Assembly (NCBI GenBank): GCA_016463455.1
Contig: JAEMRG010000119.1
Span: 1-6,315, forward strand
Length of the DNA: 6,315 nucleotides
Direction: 5' to 3'
From: Rhodoferax sp.
GTDB lineage: Bacteria; Pseudomonadota; Gammaproteobacteria; Burkholderiales; Burkholderiaceae_C
A program made the translations under genes and the position numbers. Numbering within the stretch: position 1 is the first letter of the stretch; each line of letters begins with the position of its first letter. Under the pieces are notes generated by a model. It was not told the DNA's origin and made no database searches. It saw only the letters and a program-made list of their open reading frames with translations. This document shows, in pieces, positions 1 to 5,960 of the stretch.

Positions 1-89
1 GCGATGATGGACAGGCCGTGCTGGCCGTCGTCGCTCAGCGCGTCGACATACCACCAGAGATAAGCACCCGGCGCGACCGGCTGGTCGAA
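1..89 (-). CDS. crtC: Carotenoid 1,2-hydratase (hydroxyneurosporene synthase), 5' end only
   Basis: CrtC adds water across the 1,2 double bond of acyclic carotenoids (neurosporene, lycopene and relatives) in the spheroidene pathway. Only the N-terminal part is inside the window, and the gene runs off the left edge. In the frame one base back from crtD I read FDQPVAPGAYLWWYVDAL followed by SDDGQHGLSIIA. The WWYVDALSDDG(Q/R)HGL block is the characteristic CrtC N-terminus. It lies downstream of crtD in the order crtA-crtD-crtC, as in Rubrivivax-type clusters, and its first conserved codons overlap the crtD tail. The upper coordinate given is where recognisable CrtC sequence begins, not a start codon: I find no ATG, GTG or TTG in this frame back to about position 295. 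Identity is fairly certain; the true start is unresolved. Confidence 0.8.
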
Positions 90-1588
90 TCGTGGTGCGC
101 CATCAGCGTGGCGGCCGCCAACCGGCCCGACATGGCCGCCATCGGCACGCCCGGCCCCGGATGCACGCTGCCCCCCGCCAGGTACAGGCCCGGCACCGGG
201 CTGCGCGCCGAGTGCCGCGCAAAGGCCGACATCCAGCCGTGGGTTGCCTGTCCATACAGCGCCCCCCCGCTGCCCGGAAACAGGCGGGCAAAGTCCTGCG
301 GCAAGGTGCGCACCCGTTGCTGCGGCTGCCATTGCAGCTCCAGGCCACACTGCCGCATCAAGTCCAGACTGTTCGATTCGCATGTGTCTATCTCCCCTGA
401 ATCAAAACTATGGGTGTCGCCGTCCGCCGGCGCGTTGACCAGGCACAACAAGCGCTCCGGGCCGCTTTGCGCCAGGCCGCTGTCCTGCCGGTCTTGCGCG
501 CACACATACACCGTGCCTTGGCGCGGCAGTCTGCGGCCTTGAAAAATATCTTCAAACTCGCTGCGGTAGTCGTTATCAAAAAACACGTTGTGCCGCACCA
601 GCGGGAAGCCGCTGGCGGTGGCGTGCATCGCCATCGTAAAGGCCGACAGCGAACGCGTTGCGGAAGGTACCGGCTTGAACGCGGGGCGCAGCGCTTCGCC
701 TAGCAAGCCCTGACCCAGCGCTGCTACGTCGCCGTTGAACACCACATCATCCGCGGGGATGACTTCGCCCGAGGCCAGTTGCACGCCACTGACCTGGCCC
801 TTGTCCAACAATATCTGCGTGCAAGCTTGGCCGTAGCGCGACTGCACACCATGTTTTTCTCCCAAGGTGGCGAGTGCCTGCGCCACCGCAAACATGCCGC
901 CTTGCACCGACCAGACGCCGTCCAGCTCCACTTGCGCGACCAGCATCAAGGTCGCGGGTGCGGACCAGGGCGAGGAGCCGCAGTAGGTGGCGTAGCGGCC
1001 AAAGAGTTGCTGCAAGCGCGGGTCATGAAAATGCCGGCCCAGGCTTTGCCACAAATTGGCAAACGGTCCCAGACCCGCCAGCGTGGCCATACCGTTAAAA
1101 CCCAAGTCGCCCACCATGCTGAGCAGGTTGGGGCGCTCGCTGCGGATATAGGGTTTTTCTAGGGCGTCATACAGCGCGCGGGTTTGCTTGCAAAAGCCTA
1201 AAAAGCGTTTCGCTTCTTGCGGGCTGCTAAAGCGGGCGATGGCATCGGCGCTGGCCTGGGTATCGGCCAGCAAGTCCAGGCGCTGCGCGCTGCCGCGCCA
1301 GGCATGGCGGGCCAGCACGCCAATGGGCTCCAGCGTCAGGATGTCTTGCAGCGATGTGCCCATTTCGGCCAGCATTTGCTCCAGCACCCAGCGCATGGTG
1401 AACACCGTGGGCCCGGCATCCACCCCCACGCCATCGACCAATGTCTGGCGTATCTTGCCGCCCGGGGTGGCTGCGGCCTCCACCAAGGTCACGTCCAGGC
1501 CCCGGTGCGCCAGCACCAATGCGCTGCACAAGCCGCCTATGCCTGCGCCCACCACTACTACGCGGCGCGTGCGCAAGGGGTCAGCCAT
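35..1588 (-). CDS. crtD: Hydroxyneurosporene/methoxyneurosporene desaturase CrtD
   Basis: This FAD-dependent enzyme introduces the C3,4 double bond into 1-hydroxy (or methoxy) acyclic carotenoids on the route to spheroidene. The 517-residue product starts with a Rossmann dinucleotide motif, VVVVGAGIGGL (GxGxxG at residues 14-19), with the ribose-binding acidic residue E37 and then PGGKI at 42-46, as in the phytoene-desaturase family. A central segment reading CGSSPWSAPATLML, followed by VELDGVW and an EGGM-like QGGM, is typical of CrtD rather than CrtI. The C-terminal flavin motif LYLAGGSVHPGPGVPMAAMSGR is at about 468-489. The ATG at 1588 overlaps the crtA stop by 8 bases (ATGGCTGA), implying translational coupling. 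The last residues, SGGMSTR, lie in the region shared out of frame with crtC. Length and motifs are normal for the family. Confidence 0.93.
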   Translation of the reverse strand: MADPLRTRRVVVVGAGIGGLCSALVLAHRGLDVTLVEAAATPGGKIRQTLVDGVGVDAGPTVFTMRWVLEQMLAEMGTSLQDILTLEPIGVLARHAWRGSAQRLDLLADTQASADAIARFSSPQEAKRFLGFCKQTRALYDALEKPYIRSERPNLLSMVGDLGFNGMATLAGLGPFANLWQSLGRHFHDPRLQQLFGRYATYCGSSPWSAPATLMLVAQVELDGVWSVQGGMFAVAQALATLGEKHGVQSRYGQACTQILLDKGQVSGVQLASGEVIPADDVVFNGDVAALGQGLLGEALRPAFKPVPSATRSLSAFTMAMHATASGFPLVRHNVFFDNDYRSEFEDIFQGRRLPRQGTVYVCAQDRQDSGLAQSGPERLLCLVNAPADGDTHSFDSGEIDTCESNSLDLMRQCGLELQWQPQQRVRTLPQDFARLFPGSGGALYGQATHGWMSAFARHSARSPVPGLYLAGGSVHPGPGVPMAAMSGRLAAATLMAHHDSTSRSRRVLISGGMSTR

Positions 1589-2291
1589 AGTCGCGGTCTT
1601 TCCAGCGGCCTTCTATGGAGATGGGAACAAAGCGGGCGAACATAGATTCTGAAAAATACTGATTTTGCGTTGCCGCTTTGATGGCTTCCAGATGCGGGCC
1701 CGAACGCGCATAGGCATCCATGGCATACAGCTTATCCCAGATCGTAAAAGTGGCCTGGCGCAGAAAGGGTGCCTCGCCCAGGCCCACGGCCAGTTGTATC
1801 CCTTCTGCGTCCTCTATCGCAGCTTGTGAGGGTGGCGCATGGTTCCAAAAAGCCGAGGCTTTGCGCAAGTGAATCGAGGCGCGCGTTAGCGCTGCAATCG
1901 GCCCGCTGCTAGGCTTGTCGGTTACCAGATCCAGTGCGGTTCCGTCCCAGCTGCCCCGGCAAGACCAGGTGCGCAGCAGGACCAGACACAGTTCACGCGA
2001 GCGCTCGCGGTAGCTCTGCAACAGCGGCGAATATGCCAAAAAATCACGCGCAGCCAACGAGGTATGAAATACCAGAAAAAGCCCCTGACGCGAACTGCTG
2101 GGTTTGAGGCCAAAGCCCCCTTCGTAGCCACTGCCCAACACTTTGGCAAAGCGAATGCCATCGATCGCTAACCAAGGGGTAGGGCCTTTGACAATCCGGG
2201 TCCAACCCCAAACAAGCGATGCCGGCGCAATGTCCGCCAGCACCAGCACGATCGTCTGGTCGCTGTCCTTGGTTGCGGTGGCGGCATCCAT
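1581..2291 (-). CDS. crtA: Spheroidene monooxygenase CrtA
   Basis: CrtA is the oxygen-dependent monooxygenase that turns spheroidene into the keto-carotenoid spheroidenone (or hydroxyspirilloxanthin-type products into keto forms), giving the colour change seen under air. The 236-residue product carries the family's conserved C-terminal block: TRASIHLRKASAFW (137-149), EGIQLAVGLGEAPFLRQATF (163-182), WD (185-186), MDAYARSGPH (191-200) and FFSESMF-like YFSESMF (212-218). The start at 2291 is the only ATG that gives this frame; no in-frame start lies further upstream before the terminator. It begins 12 bases after the T-run of the pufC terminator and has no convincing Shine-Dalgarno at normal spacing: the nearest GGAGG is inside the terminator stem, 22 bases away. 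This suggests low or read-through-dependent expression (inference). It overlaps crtD at its 3' end. Confidence 0.93.
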   Translation of the reverse strand: MDAATATKDSDQTIVLVLADIAPASLVWGWTRIVKGPTPWLAIDGIRFAKVLGSGYEGGFGLKPSSSRQGLFLVFHTSLAARDFLAYSPLLQSYRERSRELCLVLLRTWSCRGSWDGTALDLVTDKPSSGPIAALTRASIHLRKASAFWNHAPPSQAAIEDAEGIQLAVGLGEAPFLRQATFTIWDKLYAMDAYARSGPHLEAIKAATQNQYFSESMFARFVPISIEGRWKDRDYG

Positions 2292-2303
2292 ATCCGGTTG
2301 TCC

Positions 2304-2339
2304 AAAAAAAAGGCCTCCACTGCAATGTGTGGAGGCCTT
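2304..2339 (-). terminator. Intrinsic terminator after pufC
   Basis: In the minus-strand transcript there is a perfect 11-bp stem, AAGGCCTCCAC (2339-2329) pairing with GTGGAGGCCTT (2320-2310), around an 8-base loop, and the descending arm runs into eight consecutive T (2311-2304). It begins 14 bases after the pufC stop codon and ends 12 bases before the crtA start. The plus-strand side lacks a comparable T-run, so it should act only on puf transcription. It probably limits read-through from puf into crtADC. Confidence 0.92.
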
Positions 2340-2353
2340 GAGGTTTTCCGAGT

Positions 2354-3382
2354 TTAGGGCTTGGCTAGGACCTGCAACTCAGGATAGTCTTTCGCCATAG
2401 CCGCGCCATATAGCGGCTTGTAAGCGCCCTGGTGGCAGGTGGTGCAATTGACTTTGGCTACATCGCCCTTGGGTCCTAAACGGTGTGCAGGGAAGGTGCT
2501 TGTCAGGGGTTCCATATAGTCGTTGTTCAGGTCACGTGCCATGCGGATACCGTACCACGCCGGCACACGCTGCGGACGCGATTCCTCCCAGGACTGGAAG
2601 TTGCGTGTGTTGTGGCAGTAGCTGCAGTTCACGCCTAGCGACTCAGACATATGGATCATCAGCGAGTAGGTGTGCTCGGCTTGTTTGGTTGAGGTGCGGT
2701 TGGCGTAATTGCCTCTTCCAGTCATGGCCTCTGTGCTATTGACACGGATAGGCGCTGAGTCTTTCAAATAAGGCGTGAAGGGATCAAAAGGCAGTGAGCT
2801 TAATCCGACAGATTTGGATGCCAGATTTTGCCCGGCCAGATCGCCCATACTGCTGTTGACGTTGTTACGGTCTTTGGGCGCAAACCACACATTGGTCGGG
2901 ATATTGTTACCCCGGTGGCAGGTGTAGCAAGTCACGCCAGTTTCGGCGACGTGGGTCTTCCAATCCTGGTTGACGCGTTGCGTCATCTGGATCATGCGCC
3001 GCGCCACCACCTTGGTGTATTTGCCATCATCGGCAAAGTTCTCGGTGTTGTGGCAGTAGGCACAACCGGCACCGGGCGACACCCATTGGGTAATCGAGGC
3101 CATGTGACGGCTAAATTGCGCCACGCTCAGGTCACCGAGCACTTGCACGTTTTTATAGACCTCACCGGCCTTGGGGCCGTCCGCCGCGGCCGCCTCAGCC
3201 GGGGCCGGTGCCTGGTTCAGCGAGGCCTGCTTGAGCAAGGTGCGCGGGTTGTAGATTTGCTCCATCCCCGTGCCTCGGTAGCCGGTTTGCACCGTCTCGA
3301 TAGGCGGGCGCTCGCAACCGGCCAGCAGACCGAAAGCTAGCGGTGCAAGCAGGGACAGCGCGAGTTTCATGGTCCGCTTCAT
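2354..3382 (-). CDS. pufC: Photosynthetic reaction centre tetraheme cytochrome c subunit (PufC)
   Basis: PufC sits on the periplasmic face of the reaction centre and re-reduces the photo-oxidised special pair. The 342-residue product begins with a lipoprotein signal peptide (MKRTMKLALSLLAPLAFG) and lipobox LLAGC, so Cys23 is the predicted lipid anchor. Four c-type heme motifs are visible: CAYCH 107-111, CYTCH 152-156, CSYCH 253-257 and CTTCH 313-317. Met94, Met130, a Met near 242-245 and His144 are placed like the axial ligands known in the Blastochloris cytochrome (inferred by spacing). An Ala/Pro-rich linker (59-70) follows the anchor. The chosen start overlaps the pufM stop (ATGA) and has GGGAG at 3394-3390, seven bases upstream; the frame stays open further into pufM, but that extension would destroy the signal peptide. 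A terminator follows the gene. Confidence 0.97.
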   Translation of the reverse strand: MKRTMKLALSLLAPLAFGLLAGCERPPIETVQTGYRGTGMEQIYNPRTLLKQASLNQAPAPAEAAAADGPKAGEVYKNVQVLGDLSVAQFSRHMASITQWVSPGAGCAYCHNTENFADDGKYTKVVARRMIQMTQRVNQDWKTHVAETGVTCYTCHRGNNIPTNVWFAPKDRNNVNSSMGDLAGQNLASKSVGLSSLPFDPFTPYLKDSAPIRVNSTEAMTGRGNYANRTSTKQAEHTYSLMIHMSESLGVNCSYCHNTRNFQSWEESRPQRVPAWYGIRMARDLNNDYMEPLTSTFPAHRLGPKGDVAKVNCTTCHQGAYKPLYGAAMAKDYPELQVLAKP

Positions 3383-4353
3383 GGCTTCACTCCCAGGATG
3401 GCCGGATCGATCACCACCGGATAGGCCAGCGGGTAGGTGGGCACGACATGGTGTTTGACCGACCACAGATACCAGTTGTCCACCACGGTGCCAGTCAGCA
3501 AGATACCAATGCCACCGACCAAGGGGCACAGCACGGCAAACCACCAAGCCCAGCGGTGAATAGATTCCATCGTGGCGTTAAAGCCCATGGTCCAGCGCCA
3601 GAACAAGCCGGCGCGTTCCGAGGCCGTACCGCGGTCCACAATCTGCTCGATCTCGCGCTCACCGCCGTAGCGGGTCACTGCCAAAATCGTCGCGCCGTGC
3701 ATGGCAAACAAGAGCACCGAGCCATACAGGAAGACGATGGACAGCGCGTGGAAGGGGTTGTAGAACAAATTGCCGTAGCGCAGCGAGAGGGCCGACACCC
3801 AATCGAGGTGCGGGAATATCCCAAACGGTACCGCTTCTGCCCAACTGCCCATCATGACGGGGCGGAAGAAGCCGCACACCAGGTACAGCCAGATCGCCGC
3901 TGCAAAAGCCCAGGCCACATGCGGTCCCAGCCCTAACTGGCGTGCGCGCCGGTAAGTGCGCGCCCACCAAAGCAGGAGAGAGACGGTCAGCATAAAGCCC
4001 ACAATCAACCACCAGCCGCCTTGGGCCAGGGGCGGAATGCTCAGGCCATAGGCCGGCGCTGGCGGCTCCAGTGCTAACCAGAACAATTGGCGTAACAGCT
4101 GGATGGGATTCCAGCCCACCGAGGCCAGCATATTGAAGCCGATGATGTTGAAGGCGGCGATGCCGAAGAGCAGCGAAGCAACACCCAGCGTGCCCAGATA
4201 GATCGGGCCGATTTGCGCGTTGCCTATACGTCCAAGCAAGTGCACCAGAAAGGGGGTGCCTAAGCGCTTGTCATCGCCGCGCGGCAGCGGCACGCCTTCG
4301 TGCAACGGGCCAACCGGCTGCACCGAGGTAAATAGGTTTTGGTATTGAGCCAT
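3379..4353 (-). CDS. pufM: Photosynthetic reaction centre M subunit
   Basis: PufM is one of the two homologous membrane subunits holding the bacteriochlorophylls, bacteriopheophytins, quinones and non-heme iron. The 324-residue product has five hydrophobic spans (roughly 52-78, 110-131, 145-166, 198-224, 260-290). Counting from the start Met, key residues fall at the positions familiar from Rhodobacter sphaeroides: H182 (accessory pigment side), F197, H202 (special-pair ligand), Y210, and the iron ligands H219, E234 and H266, with W252 at the QA site. It carries no obvious lesion. It starts 19 bases after pufL, with a strong GGAGGA at 4366-4361, and its stop overlaps the pufC start. The C-terminal extension, about 20 residues past NWYLWSVKHH, is normal for species with a bound cytochrome. 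Confidence 0.98.
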   Translation of the reverse strand: MAQYQNLFTSVQPVGPLHEGVPLPRGDDKRLGTPFLVHLLGRIGNAQIGPIYLGTLGVASLLFGIAAFNIIGFNMLASVGWNPIQLLRQLFWLALEPPAPAYGLSIPPLAQGGWWLIVGFMLTVSLLLWWARTYRRARQLGLGPHVAWAFAAAIWLYLVCGFFRPVMMGSWAEAVPFGIFPHLDWVSALSLRYGNLFYNPFHALSIVFLYGSVLLFAMHGATILAVTRYGGEREIEQIVDRGTASERAGLFWRWTMGFNATMESIHRWAWWFAVLCPLVGGIGILLTGTVVDNWYLWSVKHHVVPTYPLAYPVVIDPAILGVKP

Positions 4354-4360
4354 GTCAGTG

Positions 4361-4366
4361 TCCTCC
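4361..4366 (-). promoter_or_regulatory. Ribosome binding site of pufM
   Basis: The minus strand reads GGAGGA here, seven bases before the pufM ATG and inside the short pufL-pufM gap. It confirms the pufM start. Confidence 0.8.
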
Positions 4367-4372
4367 GTGTAT

Positions 4373-5200
4373 TTAGGTGCGCCAGATCGGCATGTTCAAC
4401 CACCAGCCCCACCATTCGGGCCAGGCACCGGTCCAAAATGGCCCGCTGACCACGATGCAGACAATGCCGAACCAGACCCCGGCCAGTGCCAGGAACAAGC
4501 CCAGGCGGTGAATGCCCAAGGTGCCTATCGAGTAGCCAATAAAGTCGCGGAAGAAGGTATCTTCATGCTCGGGCGACTTAACCACTTCGCCCTTGCCGGG
4601 GTTGGTCGCTGAGAGCACCAAGCCGCCGTGAAGAGACAGGGCCAGCACCGTAGCAAAGAACAGCGTTACGGCAATCATGTGCCAGGGGTTGTAGTGAAAG
4701 TGCAAGTACTGGTAGGCGGTGTTACTCACCCAATCCAGATGGCTGTAAATGCCATACGGGAAAGCATGGCCCCAAGCTCCCATCAGCACCGGCCGTATCA
4801 CCTGCAAGCTCACGTAGGCCAAAATCGCCATACCGAAGGCGAAGGGCACATGCAGGCCCATGCCCAGCTTGCGGGCGATCTCGGCTTCGCGCAGCGCCCA
4901 GGACACGAAAGCGCCAATCGCGCAGATCGTGATGAGCTGCCACAAACCACCCTCCATCATCGGCGCAAAGCGCAGACCATAAGAGATATCGGGCGGGGCG
5001 ATATTAATTTGCCAGAGATTCCAGGTCGGGCCCATGGCCGCGCCCCACAAAATCATCATGGTGCCTAAGGCGGCAAAGAAAATAGTCGTAATCCCGAAGA
5101 ATCCGACATAAAAAGGGCCGATCCAAAAGTCAAACAGATCGCCCCCAAAAAGCGTTCCACCGCGCACGCGGTATTTACGTTCAAAACTCAGCATGGACAT
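4373..5200 (-). CDS. pufL: Photosynthetic reaction centre L subunit
   Basis: PufL is the second core subunit; it carries the active electron-transfer branch and the QB quinone pocket. The 275-residue product begins MSMLSFERKYRVRGGTL, matching the family N-terminus, and has five hydrophobic spans (about 32-55, 84-103, 116-139, 171-199, 226-252). With the initiator Met counted, residues are one higher than the mature Rhodobacter numbering: E105 and H117, H154 (accessory pigment), Y163 (facing the cytochrome), H169, H174 (special pair), iron ligands H191 and H231, and the QB proton-path residues E213, D214 and S224. All are intact. GGAGGA at 5213-5208, seven bases upstream, fixes the start at 5200. 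It is preceded by a 127-base gap with a stem-loop and followed closely by pufM. The C-terminus is slightly shorter than in Rhodobacter. Confidence 0.98.
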   Translation of the reverse strand: MSMLSFERKYRVRGGTLFGGDLFDFWIGPFYVGFFGITTIFFAALGTMMILWGAAMGPTWNLWQINIAPPDISYGLRFAPMMEGGLWQLITICAIGAFVSWALREAEIARKLGMGLHVPFAFGMAILAYVSLQVIRPVLMGAWGHAFPYGIYSHLDWVSNTAYQYLHFHYNPWHMIAVTLFFATVLALSLHGGLVLSATNPGKGEVVKSPEHEDTFFRDFIGYSIGTLGIHRLGLFLALAGVWFGIVCIVVSGPFWTGAWPEWWGWWLNMPIWRT

Positions 5201-5207
5201 AGTTGCA

Positions 5208-5213
5208 TCCTCC
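5208..5213 (-). promoter_or_regulatory. Ribosome binding site of pufL
   Basis: The minus strand reads GGAGGA, seven bases before the ATG at 5200. It decides between the two nearby Met codons (residues 1 and 3) in favour of the first. Confidence 0.8.
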
Positions 5214-5260
5214 GACCTTTATACGGTCTAACGGTTCCAGCGCGGTGAGATCAATAACTT

Positions 5261-5307
5261 AAAAAGACAGACGCAGGGTTCAAAAATATGAGCCACATGC
5301 GTCTGCC
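5261..5307 (-). promoter_or_regulatory. pufA-pufL intercistronic hairpin with T-tract
   Basis: In the sense transcript GGCAGACGCA (5307-5298) pairs with TGCGTCTGTC (5275-5266), a 10-bp stem with one G-U pair, around a 22-base loop whose flanks can also partly pair. A TTTTT run (5265-5261) follows. It lies between pufA and pufL, where other purple bacteria have a stem-loop that protects the 3' end of the antenna mRNA and partly terminates transcription, setting LH1 above reaction-centre levels. The structure is read from sequence; the function is inferred from that precedent. Confidence 0.8.
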
Positions 5308-5327
5308 GGAATAAAGACCAAAGGCCC

Positions 5328-5516
5328 TTACTTTTGCGGCAGAGCCGCGTTCTGAGAAGCCTTCGCGGCCTTGACCGTATCGGGATGCCAGGTGTTGATG
5401 TTGTAACGATCGCCACTGATATGGATCAGATGAATCGTTGTTGACACAAACGCAATCATCAGTCCTGTTAACACGACCGCCTTGCGGGGGTCTATTACAC
5501 GCCACATGCGCCACAT
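5328..5516 (-). CDS. pufA: Light-harvesting complex 1 alpha polypeptide
   Basis: This is a pigment-binding polypeptide of the LH1 ring around the reaction centre. The 62-residue product starts MWRMWRVIDPRKAVV, the classic LH1-alpha N-terminus, followed by one membrane span (about 13-33). His29 in STTIHLIHISGDRY is the expected bacteriochlorophyll ligand, by alignment with the IHFILLST-type motif. Two features are odd. The Trp normally found 11 residues after the ligand is Ile40, with Trp43 at +14 instead, and a second His (32) lies close by. The hydrophilic tail (44-62) is Ala/Lys-rich. A purine-rich AAGGA (5528-5524) precedes the start by seven bases. Its nearest upstream gene is an unidentified small gene rather than pufB, which is unusual. 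The stem-loop downstream separates it from pufL. Confidence 0.92.
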   Translation of the reverse strand: MWRMWRVIDPRKAVVLTGLMIAFVSTTIHLIHISGDRYNINTWHPDTVKAAKASQNAALPQK

Positions 5517-5531
5517 AGGAATTTCCTTTCG

Positions 5532-5756
5532 TTAACTCAATTGAGAAATTACGGTATAGACGGCAGATTTCACGCCGACCAGTGTGGTCGTCGATCCCTC
5601 CGCCCCGGGTAGCCAGGTGCGCCAATTTAATGCCAGCAACTGTCCAACCACGGCGAGCGCCATAAACACACAAAACATCAAAACAAATATCATCCGGTAG
5701 CCATTGAGGTGGCTATCTGAAATAAATGTCGGATCCGTTTGGTTTACTTGGGCCAT
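5532..5756 (-). CDS. Unidentified single-span membrane protein encoded between pufB and pufA
   Basis: I do not recognise this 74-residue protein with confidence. It has a polar N-terminus (MAQVNQTDPTFISDSHLNG), one hydrophobic span from about residue 21 to 43 (MIFVLMFCVFMALAVVGQLLA), then NWRTWLPGAEG and a Thr/Val-rich tail ending SQLS. No histidine lies in the span, so it should not ligate bacteriochlorophyll as the alpha and beta chains do. GGAGGT (5766-5761), four bases upstream, marks the start; an alternative ATG four codons earlier overlaps that site. Spacing to pufB (23 bases) and pufA (15 bases) places it firmly in the puf transcript. The YRMIFVLMF start of the span faintly recalls PufQ, and the WLPGAEG stretch faintly recalls an LH1-alpha tail; neither is strong. 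A role in LH1 assembly or ring architecture is inference from position only. Confidence 0.85.
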   Translation of the reverse strand: MAQVNQTDPTFISDSHLNGYRMIFVLMFCVFMALAVVGQLLALNWRTWLPGAEGSTTTLVGVKSAVYTVISQLS

Positions 5757-5760
5757 AAAT

Positions 5761-5766
5761 ACCTCC
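5761..5766 (-). promoter_or_regulatory. Ribosome binding site of the gene between pufB and pufA
   Basis: The minus strand reads GGAGGT, four bases before the ATG at 5756. This good site supports real translation of the small gene and the shorter start; the ATG at 5768 would overlap the site itself. Confidence 0.7.
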
Positions 5767-5779
5767 ATTTTTTGGTTCC

Positions 5780-5923
5780 TTAGAACCAGGGACGCCAGAT
5801 CCACACCAAGCTGTGCGCGGCGAATGCGCCCACGGCCCACAAGATGTACCCTTGTACATAATACTGGTGGAACTCCTGGGCCTCGTCGTCTGTCAGCCCT
5901 GAGGGGTTAGCTGCATCAGTCAT
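5780..5923 (-). CDS. pufB: Light-harvesting complex 1 beta polypeptide
   Basis: This is the beta chain of the LH1 antenna ring, which binds bacteriochlorophyll with the alpha chain. The 47-residue product begins MTDAANPSGLTDDEAQEFHQ, continues through one membrane span (about 23-43) and ends WIWRPWF. The acidic N-terminus with TDDEAQEFH, His37 in FAAHSLVW as the bacteriochlorophyll ligand, His19 at the membrane edge, and the terminal RPWF with Trp46 nine residues after the ligand are all textbook LH1-beta. A GAGAGG at 5937-5932, eight bases before the ATG, is the likely ribosome binding site. It is the first gene of the puf group, 147 bases after bchZ. No pufQ-like gene lies upstream of it in this gap. 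Confidence 0.96.
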   Translation of the reverse strand: MTDAANPSGLTDDEAQEFHQYYVQGYILWAVGAFAAHSLVWIWRPWF

Positions 5924-5960
5924 AGATAGTGCCTCTCACAAAATGCCTTACGGCGACTCC

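Noticed and set aside
1188..1652. Plus-strand open frame antisense to crtD and the crtA 3' end
   Set aside because: It is a high-G+C shadow of confidently identified genes, has no recognisable domain, and is Ala/Pro/Arg-rich as expected of a complementary frame. The same applies to plus-strand frames at 18-542, 779-1162, 2828-3340, 3343-3936 and 4628-5068.
3383..3400. Possible pufX after pufM
   Set aside because: pufM runs directly into pufC with an ATGA overlap, so there is no room for pufX. None is present elsewhere in the window by sequence resemblance.
3383..3547. In-frame upstream extension of pufC with an ATG at 3547
   Set aside because: It lies wholly inside pufM and would bury the lipoprotein signal peptide 55 residues from the N-terminus. 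The ATG at 3382 has a ribosome site and the usual ATGA overlap.
5536..5545. 10-base perfect palindrome CTCAATTGAG
   Set aside because: It falls in the last codons of the gene upstream of pufA, is short and AT-rich, and has no T-tract or repeat elsewhere in the window. Chance is sufficient.
5251..5673. Minus-strand 140-codon frame overlapping the unknown gene and pufA
   Set aside because: pufA is unmistakable in another frame over the same bases, and the small gene upstream has a much better ribosome site and a coherent membrane span.
5757..5840. Longer version of the pufB-pufA intergenic gene starting at 5840 or 5768
   Set aside because: The 5840 start is inside pufB and adds a non-membrane, Arg-rich stretch. 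The 5768 ATG overlaps the GGAGGT that serves the ATG at 5756.
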